Shown here in pieces: positions 25,369 through 32,845 of a stretch of DNA of 32,845 nucleotides. Within the stretch, counting starts at the first letter, position 1. Each line of letters starts with the position of its first letter. The stretch is from an uncultured Balneolaceae bacterium (GTDB lineage: Bacteria; Bacteroidota; Rhodothermia; Balneolales; Balneolaceae). The translations under genes were made by a program, and so were the position numbers. The DNA is taken from positions 1-32,845 of the forward strand of contig CAKZLH010000150.1 of assembly GCA_937125285.1 (NCBI GenBank), read 5' to 3'. The notes below the pieces were generated by a model that saw only the letters and a program-made list of their open reading frames with translations, was not told the origin of the DNA and made no database searches.

Positions 25369-27420
25369 CTATGACAACAAACTTCCTTCCGCTGCTTCGG
25401 AAGTAACAAAATGAAGGTTACCATCTGGAGATTCGGCCATGAGTATCATTCCTTTACTTTCCATACCCATAATCATACGAGGCGCCAAATTACATATGAC
25501 CGTGACTTTCTGACCGATTAATTGGTCCATTTGTACATGCTTTTTAATACCCGATAAAATAGTACGAGTTTCAATGCCTATATCTACTTTGAAGGCCAAT
25601 AATTTGTTTGATTTTGGCACATCAGTAACTTCTTTGATGATACCTACGCGCAAGTCCATAGCCATAAAATCATCGAAAGAAACCGCATCCTTTAGACCGT
25701 CGTATTCAATGGCCCCCTCTGTTACAACATCAGAGGTATTATTACTTAATTGTGCTTCTAGTTTGTCCAATTCCATTTGAATTTGCTCGTCTTCGATCTT
25801 AGTAAATAGTATTTCCGCTTTTTGTAATTTTTGACCAACCTTAAGTAAATCTGGGCCAATATTTTCCCATGAAATAGCCTCATCATAACCAATTTGAGCT
25901 CTGAGTTTGGCCATGCTAGCGGGAATAATCGGATCAAATAGTATAGATAAGCCTGCAACAACTTGTGCACTTACATGTAGTGTATTATGGCAGGCTTCTA
26001 TATCGCTGTCTTTGCTCTTCCAGGGTTCTGTATCACTAAAATATTTATTCCCAATCCGCGCTAACTGCATAGATTCTTGAAGTGCTTCACGGAATTTAAA
26101 TTGTTCGAATGCAGCTTCAACCTTTTCTTTTTGAAGAGTTATCGCCTGAAGCATCGCCAAATCCTCATCCTTCGGGTTGCTTAACGCAGGCACCTTAGCA
26201 TCGGCATACTTCTCTGTAAAACTCATGGTTCGATGAATAAAATTACCGAGTACAGCAACTAATTCATTATTAACTCTGGCCTGAAAATCTTTCCATGAAA
26301 AATCTGAGTCTTTGGTTTCTGGTAAGGTTACTCCCAATGCATATCGCAAGAGATCTGGCTCGAAATGGTCTACATAGTCGTGAAGCCAAACAGCCCAACC
26401 TCTTGATGTTGATAACTTTTTACCCTCTAAATTTAAAAATTCATTGGCAGGTACGTTCTCTGGTAATACATAATTACCATGTTCCATTAGGATAATTGGA
26501 AACATGATACAGTGAAAAACAATATTATCTTTACCAATGAAGTGATAGAGTTTGGCATCTGGATTTTGCCAGTATTTACGCCACTCTTCAGGCTTATTAT
26601 GGTTCAAGGCCCATTCTTTAGTGGCAGATATATAGCCAATTGGGGCTTCAAACCACACATACAAAACCTTACCTTCAGCATCTTCTAAGGGTACGGGTAC
26701 TCCCCAGGTTAAATCTCTAGTAGCCGCACGATCATTTAGTCCTTCTTGTAGCCAACTCCTAACTTGACCACTAACATTGGATTTCCATCCATCTCGGGTA
26801 TCTAGCCATTCTTCTAACTTAGCCTGTGCTTTTCCCAATGGCATGTACCAATGTTGTGTCTCTTTTCTTAGTGGAGCTTTCCCAGATAAAGCACTTATTG
26901 GATTAATAAGATCGGTTGGATGTAAGCTATTTCCGCATTTTTCGCACTGATCACCGTAGGCCTCTGGATAGGAGCAATTTGGACATTCTCCTTTAACGTA
27001 TCGGTCGGGTAAAAACATCTGTGCATCTTCATCATAAAAATGCTCTTCTGTTTTAGTACTAAAGAAGCCTTTATCATAAAGTGTTTTGAAAATTTCTTGT
27101 GATGTTTCGTAGTGTGTTTTACTACTGGTACGTCCATAATAGTCGAATGAAATGCCCATACGCTTGAAGGTATCCTTATTCCATTCATGATAGCGATCCA
27201 CAATATCTTGAGGATTTACGCCTTCTTTTTCAGCGGCTATTGTAATGGGCACTCCATGTTCATCAGACCCACAAATGAACACCACATCTTCCCCTTTAAG
27301 CCGAAGATATCGTACGAAAAAATCAGCAGTTAAATACGCTCCAGCTAAGTGGCCTAAATGGAGAGGCCCATTCGCATAGGGGAGAGCAGAAGTGACAATG
27401 ATTGGTTTTTTTTCTTGCAT
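25369..27420 (-). CDS. metG: Methionine--tRNA ligase with C-terminal tRNA-binding domain
   Basis: Class I aminoacyl-tRNA synthetase. HIGH motif: HLGH (21-24). Zinc insert: Cys146, 149, 159 and 162 (CPNCSYPEAYGDQCEKC), the four-cysteine type. KMSKS motif: KLSTS (335-339), a common variant. A Trbp111-like OB-fold domain (about 580-683, FMAMDLRVGIIKEVTDVPKSNK) is fused at the C-terminus, as in E. coli MetG. 683 residues is a normal length. ATG start. The GH13 gene follows after 51 nt and the rnd gene is 55 nt upstream. Confidence 0.98.
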   Translation of the reverse strand: MQEKKPIIVTSALPYANGPLHLGHLAGAYLTADFFVRYLRLKGEDVVFICGSDEHGVPITIAAEKEGVNPQDIVDRYHEWNKDTFKRMGISFDYYGRTSSKTHYETSQEIFKTLYDKGFFSTKTEEHFYDEDAQMFLPDRYVKGECPNCSYPEAYGDQCEKCGNSLHPTDLINPISALSGKAPLRKETQHWYMPLGKAQAKLEEWLDTRDGWKSNVSGQVRSWLQEGLNDRAATRDLTWGVPVPLEDAEGKVLYVWFEAPIGYISATKEWALNHNKPEEWRKYWQNPDAKLYHFIGKDNIVFHCIMFPIILMEHGNYVLPENVPANEFLNLEGKKLSTSRGWAVWLHDYVDHFEPDLLRYALGVTLPETKDSDFSWKDFQARVNNELVAVLGNFIHRTMSFTEKYADAKVPALSNPKDEDLAMLQAITLQKEKVEAAFEQFKFREALQESMQLARIGNKYFSDTEPWKSKDSDIEACHNTLHVSAQVVAGLSILFDPIIPASMAKLRAQIGYDEAISWENIGPDLLKVGQKLQKAEILFTKIEDEQIQMELDKLEAQLSNNTSDVVTEGAIEYDGLKDAVSFDDFMAMDLRVGIIKEVTDVPKSNKLLAFKVDIGIETRTILSGIKKHVQMDQLIGQKVTVICNLAPRMIMGMESKGMILMAESPDGNLHFVTSEAAEGSLLS

Positions 27421-27475
27421 GATAAAGATAGATTTAGAAAAAGAAGATAAGCAGTCTTAGATAAATAGTTTTAGG

Positions 27476-28639
27476 CTATTGGTGTTTTGGTAGATAGTTG
27501 TCAAAGTTTACTCCTACCAAATCCCAGAAGACTTGGAATCGATAAGGAGGTATATTTTTTTTACCCACTACAATTTCTTCAACCACTCGGTTGCTTAATA
27601 AATAGGATTGCACATGTCTTCCGTATGCTTTAATTAAGCGATCTTTTAATGTGCCAAACACAGTATTTTTTGCTTCTTTTATTGCACTTTTATCCCTCAT
27701 ATGGCGCTGGTATTCATCTTGGCTCATGGGTTGTAGCGCATCACTAGTTTCACTTAAACCTAAATCGCGCGATTCTTTTTGAAGATTATCCATTAACACG
27801 TTAACCCACTGTTGTACCTCATTTGTTTTTAGGCTATGATGTATGGCATGCTCATTTAACCAATCTTTAATTTTATGAGGATTTAGAACAAGGAGCTTTA
27901 AATAATGGTTATCAACCATTTGATAAGGAGGTTTATTTCGATCCTTAGCCATTTCATCTCGCCATTCAAATAGACCTCTATAAATATGCGCCTGATGTTC
28001 ATTCAAACCTAAAAGATCTTTGTTTTTCACTTTTACCGTTAAATCTTCATGATCTACTGGAAGTGAATAATGCCATTCATTTTCAGACAAAAACCACTCG
28101 TAACGATTTTGTAGAATCATCTGCTCTTTAAGCAGTTGGTATAAATCATTTAGATAGAGTACATCTTCAGCAGCATATTGAAGTTGTTTATTGCTCAATG
28201 GTCGTGCCAACCAGTTGCTTTTCTGACTCGCTTTTGAGGTTTCAATGCCCAAGTGTTCTAGAAGTACATTAACCAAGGACTTAATAGGATAGTTTAAGAG
28301 ACTACAGGCTATGTTTAAATCACAAACATTCGTGGGTGAACAACCACTTAGTTTGAGCAATTTATAATCTTCGCTGAATGAAAAACAGATGATTTCATTA
28401 TGATCAGATTCTAGTATCGAGTAGAAGTCATCTAATGGATCCTCCAACAATAAAGGATCTACAATATAACATATTGATTCGATGTAGCATTGAATTAAGC
28501 AAATAGTAAACCCGTATCCATATCTATTACGATCGAACTCTAAATCCAACCCTATAACCTTACTTTTTGCTAATTCAGATAGAAAATTGCGATAGTCTTC
28601 GGACGTTGTAACATATAAATAGGGAGGAGTACCTGGCAT
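27476..28639 (-). CDS. rnd: Ribonuclease D
   Basis: 3'-5' exoribonuclease of tRNA and stable-RNA processing. DEDD exonuclease residues: Asp32 and Glu34 (GLDLEFDR), Asp91 (FSEDYKLL), and Asp159 with Tyr155 (YAAEDVLYL), so DEDDy type. The central CDLNIACSLLNYPIKSLVNVLLEHLG segment is conserved. An HRDC domain follows (about 215-290; FEWRDEMAKDRNKPPYQMVDN). The C-terminal 90 residues are less conserved. 387 residues is normal. ATG start; the esterase gene is 36 nt upstream and metG 55 nt downstream. Confidence 0.93.
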   Translation of the reverse strand: MPGTPPYLYVTTSEDYRNFLSELAKSKVIGLDLEFDRNRYGYGFTICLIQCYIESICYIVDPLLLEDPLDDFYSILESDHNEIICFSFSEDYKLLKLSGCSPTNVCDLNIACSLLNYPIKSLVNVLLEHLGIETSKASQKSNWLARPLSNKQLQYAAEDVLYLNDLYQLLKEQMILQNRYEWFLSENEWHYSLPVDHEDLTVKVKNKDLLGLNEHQAHIYRGLFEWRDEMAKDRNKPPYQMVDNHYLKLLVLNPHKIKDWLNEHAIHHSLKTNEVQQWVNVLMDNLQKESRDLGLSETSDALQPMSQDEYQRHMRDKSAIKEAKNTVFGTLKDRLIKAYGRHVQSYLLSNRVVEEIVVGKKNIPPYRFQVFWDLVGVNFDNYLPKHQ

Positions 28640-28675
28640 ATAATTGCTTTATAATAGACTCATCAGATGAGGCGC

Positions 28676-29593
28676 TTATTTTCGGTTTACTTGAAATTCA
28701 AATAACCAATGATACCAGTCATCACCCATATATACCCGTTTCCAAGCATCATGAGAGAGATCTTCATGTACGGTAAATAGAACGTGCTGATGGCCCATTT
28801 TCTGTAAATCTGCCATACCTTTATAGAAATATTTCTTTTCCACCGTCCTGTCTTTTCCACCCGCAAATGCCCATACGGGTAACTGGTGTTCCGCTATAGT
28901 AGGCAACAAAGAAGGGTGGCCCCAAGCAACTACAGGTAGTATGGCTGCAAATCGTTCAGGATACTTACTTCCCATATACCAGGTACCAAAGCCTCCATAG
29001 CTAAGACCTGTTAAATACACTCGGTTTGAATCGGCCCGATACGTTGATAATGTATGGTCTAGAATGTTAATCAGGTCACCTTCAACTCGATTCCAACCAT
29101 CTGCAAATAAGGGGAGTTCATCACTGAATTCAGTGACCATTTGGGTGGTTTGAATGGCGGGACCTCCCAACCAAGGTGCTCGATCGGGTACACCTGTTTC
29201 AAGCCGCTTAGGCACCCGATCGGTACTTCGATTTACAAGATATGAGATACCAAGCGTGTCTCTACCAAACATGTGGAGTTGAGGGACTATGAGGATGAAA
29301 GGAAGCTCTTTTTTCATCGCCCAAGCTTCGTATAAAGGTCCGTGTATGCGTGTATAAGCTAATTCATCTTTTCCATTACCCCGCTCTCCATCACCATGTA
29401 AAAACATAACAACAGGCCATTTTTTGTCCAATTCATCATAGCCTTTTGGTAAATACACATAATAATCACGCTCTGTAGAATCTAACTCACTGATATAGGA
29501 TTCCCGGAGTAATTGGTCTTGATAATTTGAATTCTCACACGACATAATGCTAATAACAATGATTGAATAAATAAGGACGAATCGCCAACGCAT
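28676..29593 (-). CDS. Lipoprotein alpha/beta-hydrolase (carboxylesterase/PHB-depolymerase-like)
   Basis: Alpha/beta-hydrolase with a lipoprotein signal whose lipobox is SIMSC. From ATG 29593 the catalytic residues fall at Ser198 (TGLSYGGFGTW), Asp248 (AGGKDRTVEKKY) and His281 (EDLSHDAWKR). A conserved VVMFLHGDGERGNGKDEL gives the oxyanion loop. I chose ATG 29593 over a TTG at 29605; the ATG gives a compact lipoprotein signal of 19 residues. Relatives include carbohydrate and other carboxylesterases and some prolyl-oligopeptidase-like enzymes; the substrate is unknown. The SGNH-hydrolase gene ends 4 nt upstream, so the two are co-translated. Confidence 0.85.
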   Translation of the reverse strand: MRWRFVLIYSIIVISIMSCENSNYQDQLLRESYISELDSTERDYYVYLPKGYDELDKKWPVVMFLHGDGERGNGKDELAYTRIHGPLYEAWAMKKELPFILIVPQLHMFGRDTLGISYLVNRSTDRVPKRLETGVPDRAPWLGGPAIQTTQMVTEFSDELPLFADGWNRVEGDLINILDHTLSTYRADSNRVYLTGLSYGGFGTWYMGSKYPERFAAILPVVAWGHPSLLPTIAEHQLPVWAFAGGKDRTVEKKYFYKGMADLQKMGHQHVLFTVHEDLSHDAWKRVYMGDDWYHWLFEFQVNRK

Positions 29594-29597
29594 TTTT

Positions 29598-30302
29598 TTA
29601 ATCAAAATAGGGTGCTAAAATTGGAACTATGGTTTCGGTCCAAATTTCATATCCTTGAGCATTCATATGCAAACTATCGGAGATAAATATATGGGGGAGA
29701 GGTCTCTGATTAGGGCCAATCATTGGACTCCAAATGTCGATATAGTTAAGTTGCTCATGCTGCATAGTGTAGGCGTGCATTAAAGTATTTAGCTCATCAT
29801 ACTTTGATTTAAGATGCCATCGTAAAGGGCTTGGCTTAGCGGCTAATACAAATATTTTAGCATCTGGTAGCTCCTTCATTAGATCCTCGTAAAACACCTT
29901 CGCAATATCGGTGATTTCTGCTGCTGATTCAGCACCTGTTACATCATTATCACCCTCATAAACCACAACTATATCCGGTTGGTATTTAGTAATGAGTTCA
30001 AACTTATAATGCGCCAACTCCTTATAGGTAGACCCTCCAAAACCTGTATTCATAGTATTTAGCTCAGGGATATCCACGGAAAGTGTGCTCCAAAGCCGAA
30101 CGCTAGAACTACCCGTAAAAACAGCTAATTTTTTTTCGGTTTGAAAGGAAATGGTATCAAATTTTGCAACAATTTGATCAACCTCGGATTGAAAGCGGTT
30201 TAGATCCTGTGCAAAAAGTGTAGTGGTAGTAAAGACTATAAGTAGTGTTACTATCGGTATAAATGTAAGGTAATTAGCTCGAGAAGTATAAGGTGAGTTC
30301 AT
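29598..30302 (-). CDS. Secreted SGNH/GDSL-type esterase
   Basis: Exported SGNH hydrolase with a signal peptide (residues 1-31, ending TLFAQ). Block I is FTGSSSVRLW with catalytic Ser66, block II has Gly90 in TGFGGSTYKE, block III is YEGDND with Asn119, and block V is DSLHMN with Asp209 and His212. The pattern is that of rhamnogalacturonan acetylesterase or related deacetylases. Length (234) is single-domain. The lipoprotein esterase follows directly, so both may deacylate the same glycan or lipid; that link is inference from order. A near-consensus promoter lies upstream. Confidence 0.88.
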   Translation of the reverse strand: MNSPYTSRANYLTFIPIVTLLIVFTTTTLFAQDLNRFQSEVDQIVAKFDTISFQTEKKLAVFTGSSSVRLWSTLSVDIPELNTMNTGFGGSTYKELAHYKFELITKYQPDIVVVYEGDNDVTGAESAAEITDIAKVFYEDLMKELPDAKIFVLAAKPSPLRWHLKSKYDELNTLMHAYTMQHEQLNYIDIWSPMIGPNQRPLPHIFISDSLHMNAQGYEIWTETIVPILAPYFD

Positions 30303-30324
30303 AGGTATGTATTTGGTTAGAACT

Positions 30325-30355
30325 CAAATTCATCATTTATACATTCGATAACAAA
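30325..30355 (-). promoter_or_regulatory. Possible -33/-7 promoter for the SGNH and lipoprotein hydrolase genes
   Basis: On the minus strand: TTTG (30355-30352), a 19-nt spacer, then TGAATTTG (30332-30325), one mismatch from TAnnTTTG. It is 22 nt from the SGNH ATG and lies partly in the end of thrC. It resembles the efp promoter in geometry. Confidence 0.4.
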
Positions 30356-31641
30356 TATTCTTTAAAGCTATCAAAATCAGATGTCATTGAGATTTTAAAC
30401 TCATGATCGGATTGTGCACTGATGTGTGAAGGCATTGGAACCGCATCTGGAATAACGGACTCTACAACCTCTCTGAATTTTATAGGATGAGCCGTTTCTA
30501 AAATGATAGAAAGACCATTTTTGGGAACCAATTCACATGCATTATAAGCGATAGCCCCATGTGGGTCTAGAAGGTAGTTATGGGTTTTATAAACCTTTTC
30601 GATGGCTTGTAAACACTGCACATCGGTATAACTTTTCGATTGAATAACTTGTCTGATTCTCTGTATATCATGAGAAAACAGATCTTGAATCCTACGTACG
30701 TTACTGGGGTCACCTACATCCATAGCATTTGAGAGGGTGGCTACACTTGGTTGCGCGACATAGCTCCCAGACTCTAAATACTTAGGAAAACTATCATTGG
30801 AATTGGCAGCAGCGATAAAGCCATGGATATCTAAGCCCATTCTATGTGCAAATAGTCCCGCTGTAATATTCCCATAATTCCCACTAGGCACTGTAAAATA
30901 AGTAGGGCTTTGTTTGTGTTCGGGATAATTTCTCTGAATCTGAGAGATGGCCCAAAAATAGTACACCATTTGGGGTAAAAATCGGGCTACATTGATTGAG
31001 TTAGCAGAAGTCAAGGTTTTATTTTCTCGCAAATCTGTGTCGAGAAAAGCTTGCTTAACAAGGTTTTGACAGTCATCAAATACGCCATCAATTTCTATGG
31101 CTTGAATATTTTTACCTAAAGTAGTCATTTGTTTACGCTGAAAGTCACTGACCTTACCTTTGGGATATAAAACAACAACTTTTACATTAGGTACTTCATA
31201 GAATCCATGTGCAACCGCACTACCGGTATCCCCTGATGTGGCTACTAATACTGTGGTCTCCTGATTTTTCTCAGCCGCAAAATATCCTAATGCACGGGCT
31301 AAAAATCGGGCTCCGACGTCCTTAAAGGCTAGAGTAGGGCCATGGAACAACTCAAGACTTAACACATGATTATGAACAGGGGTTAGTGGAATCGGAAATG
31401 ATAAGGTATCCGAGACGATATCATTAAGTGATTCAGCATCAATTGAACCCTCTACATACGGTTTCAGAACATTATAGGAGATGTCTATTAATGAATGTTG
31501 CCCTAAATCCTTAATAAAGGTTGAAGGCAACTCGGGAATCTTCTCTGGCATATAGAGACCCTTAGCATCGGGTAATCCACGGAAAACGGCTTCTTCAAAA
31601 TTTGCTCTAACTTTAGGGTTAAACGTACTTCGATAAATCAT
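30337..31641 (-). CDS. thrC: Threonine synthase
   Basis: PLP enzyme making L-threonine from O-phosphohomoserine. The PLP lysine is Lys107 in FHGPTLAFKDVGARF, with the phosphate-binding glycine-rich TSGDTGSA motif further on. The N-terminal domain (Y-R-S-T, then NFEEAVFRGLPDAKGLYMPE) matches the short, bacterial form. 434 residues is usual. ATG start, 14 nt after thrB. The SGNH gene starts 34 nt downstream. Confidence 0.97.
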   Translation of the reverse strand: MIYRSTFNPKVRANFEEAVFRGLPDAKGLYMPEKIPELPSTFIKDLGQHSLIDISYNVLKPYVEGSIDAESLNDIVSDTLSFPIPLTPVHNHVLSLELFHGPTLAFKDVGARFLARALGYFAAEKNQETTVLVATSGDTGSAVAHGFYEVPNVKVVVLYPKGKVSDFQRKQMTTLGKNIQAIEIDGVFDDCQNLVKQAFLDTDLRENKTLTSANSINVARFLPQMVYYFWAISQIQRNYPEHKQSPTYFTVPSGNYGNITAGLFAHRMGLDIHGFIAAANSNDSFPKYLESGSYVAQPSVATLSNAMDVGDPSNVRRIQDLFSHDIQRIRQVIQSKSYTDVQCLQAIEKVYKTHNYLLDPHGAIAYNACELVPKNGLSIILETAHPIKFREVVESVIPDAVPMPSHISAQSDHEFKISMTSDFDSFKEYLLSNV

Positions 31642-31655
31642 GTTGTTAGAATTAA

Positions 31656-32585
31656 TTATAAGAGAATGGCACCATCTGGATTTATGTTAGACACATAAAC
31701 ATCACAATCAAGTTGTTCTTCTGAATACATGACTCTAAGTTCATCAGCAAGTTTATGAGCGATTTCTAAAGATTGAGAAAGCATAAACATAGAAGGACCT
31801 GAACCTGAAATATTGCATCCCAGTGCTCCATTTTTATGAGCCATTTCTTTCACCTGTTCGTAGAGGGGGATGAGCATCGACCGGGTAGGTTCGGCTACTA
31901 CATCTTTAAGGGAATGACCGATAAGCGCGTAATTTTCTTGTGCTAATCCAGCAACTAAGCCACCCACATTGGCCCATTGTGTAATCGCTGTTTTGAGTGG
32001 TATGTGTTGTCTAAGGATACGTTTTGAATCTGAGGTCTTTACTTCGATATGAGGGTGCACAACCGTAGCCACTAGTTCTTTAGGATAGTGTAATGGTATG
32101 ATTCTAAGTGGGTCATAACTTTGGATCAAGGTAAAACCACCTAGTAGGGAAGGGGCCACATTATCGGCGTGAGGTGTACCCGAAGCGAGCAATTCACCTT
32201 GCATGGCAAAAACAACTAGTTCTGTTTTACTATAAGGCCGTCCTAACAATTCATTCACCGCCATAACAGCAGCGGCAGAAGAGGATGCACTTGAACCCAT
32301 ACCACTTCCCGCAGAAACTTTTTTTACTAATTCGAATTCAAAACCAAAATCTAAAGTGTTGCTGTATGAATCCAGTAAAGCCTGTGCTGCAACGGTGCTA
32401 ACGTTTTTTTTACTATCCAGTGGTAGATTATCCGCACCTTCGATACTTTTGATATGTAAACCCAAGTGATCGGTTTTTCGCACAGTAATAATATCTCCAA
32501 TATCAGATAATGCAAATCCTAAAACATCAAATCCACTACCAACATTGGCTACAGTGGCTGGAGCAAATACTCTAATTTCATTCAT
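31656..32585 (-). CDS. thrB: Homoserine kinase
   Basis: GHMP-family kinase that phosphorylates homoserine. The ATP loop is VSAGSGMGSSASSSAAAVMA (90-109) and the N-terminal APATVANVGSGFDVLGFAL is diagnostic. GALGCNISGSGPSMFML near the C-terminus is the third GHMP motif. 309 residues is normal. It lies 11 nt after thrA and 14 nt before thrC, the classic threonine order. Confidence 0.98.
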   Translation of the reverse strand: MNEIRVFAPATVANVGSGFDVLGFALSDIGDIITVRKTDHLGLHIKSIEGADNLPLDSKKNVSTVAAQALLDSYSNTLDFGFEFELVKKVSAGSGMGSSASSSAAAVMAVNELLGRPYSKTELVVFAMQGELLASGTPHADNVAPSLLGGFTLIQSYDPLRIIPLHYPKELVATVVHPHIEVKTSDSKRILRQHIPLKTAITQWANVGGLVAGLAQENYALIGHSLKDVVAEPTRSMLIPLYEQVKEMAHKNGALGCNISGSGPSMFMLSQSLEIAHKLADELRVMYSEEQLDCDVYVSNINPDGAILL

Positions 32586-32596
32586 ATGTTAACCTA

Positions 32597-32845
32597 TTAG
32601 GCGTCTGTAATTCGAAGAATATCCGCGAATATACCCGAAGCGGTCACCGCTGAACCTGCGCCAGCACCTTGCACAATTAATGGATGATCCGAATATCTTC
32701 TCGTATAGAAAAGGACCACATTATCTTTGCCCTTTAAATTGTAGAATGGATGATCCTGTTTGTAGGATTTAAGGCCAATTTCTGCCGTTCCACTTTGCTT
32801 ATCAAAACTCGCAACAAATTTTAGTCTTTTCCCCTCATTATTAGC
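32597..32845 (-). CDS. thrA: Bifunctional aspartate kinase/homoserine dehydrogenase, C-terminal end
   Basis: Fragment of the thrA gene; its start lies beyond the right edge. The 82 readable residues run to a TAA at 32599-32597 and match the homoserine dehydrogenase C-terminus: NVVLFYTRRYSDHPLIVQGAG, then SAVTASGIFADILRITDA. That end (AGxxVTAxGxFADIL) is characteristic of ThrA-type homoserine dehydrogenase. The first kinase domain cannot be seen, so whether it is bifunctional (ThrA) or monofunctional is inferred from the three-gene order thrA-thrB-thrC. Confidence 0.9.
   Translation of the reverse strand, partial: ANNEGKRLKFVASFDKQSGTAEIGLKSYKQDHPFYNLKGKDNVVLFYTRRYSDHPLIVQGAGAGSAVTASGIFADILRITDA

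Noticed and set aside
27903..27920. Inverted repeat AATGGTT-ATC-AACCATT in rnd
   Set aside because: It is within coding sequence, short, and has no T-run or matching copy nearby.
1..32845. Search for defence, CRISPR, tRNA/rRNA or mobile-element signals
   Set aside because: No regularly spaced DNA repeats, cloverleaf gene, transposase, integrase or toxin-antitoxin pair was seen; the flanking genes are core functions.

Overview
The window is a dense, mostly leftward-transcribed stretch of a bacterial chromosome with about 40 % GC judged by eye. It probably comes from the Bacteroidota/Rhodothermota side of the tree, and a marine Balneolota-like genome would fit. The evidence is a DUF2723 giant membrane protein, a DUF5777 barrel, a YbeY metal site of the Bacteroidota kind, mostly absent Shine-Dalgarno signals, and a promoter before efp that matches the Bacteroidota -33/-7 consensus (TTTG, 20-nt spacer, TAnnTTTG). 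The lineage is inference; the gene identities mostly are not. I see no tRNA, rRNA, CRISPR array, insertion sequence, integrase or other sign of a recent island.

Layout. (1) 1-6890, minus: DUF2723 membrane protein, a small unknown protein, ybeY, DUF445 membrane protein, a lipoprotein subtilase, and the first codons of one more gene at the left edge. (2) 7057-8574, plus: a sodium:neurotransmitter-type symporter whose 3' end overlaps a convergent gene. (3) 8561-14075, minus: a lipoprotein cytochrome c, YceI, DUF5777 barrel, PagL-like outer-membrane enzyme, cyclophilin, voltage-gated K+ channel with a zinc ribbon, and a secreted protein built from 16-residue repeats. (4) 14130-15767, plus: HD-domain hydrolase and MltG. 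(5) 15783-21889, minus: efp-accB-accC-gcvH-guaA plus a TPR/periplasmic-binding-fold protein resembling LpoA, behind the consensus promoter. (6) 21977-30302, minus: second sodium symporter, GH13 debranching-type enzyme, metG, RNase D, a lipoprotein alpha/beta-hydrolase and an SGNH hydrolase. (7) 30337-32845, minus: thrC-thrB-thrA, with thrA cut by the right edge.

How they fit. Most of the window is core metabolism and translation: fatty-acid initiation (AccB/AccC), GMP synthesis, glycine cleavage, threonine synthesis, MetRS, EF-P and rRNA maturation. It is interleaved with cell-envelope genes: MltG facing an LpoA-like protein, PagL-like enzyme, the c-cytochrome/YceI/DUF5777 set, lipoprotein hydrolases and the repeat protein. 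The best places to look for undescribed biology are the cytochrome c-YceI-DUF5777 set with its PagL-like neighbour, the 16-residue repeat protein, and the unknown ORF beside ybeY. I found no convincing defence or mobile system. Short intergenic gaps are the rule; the longest (6891-7056) holds divergent starts and no recognisable gene.
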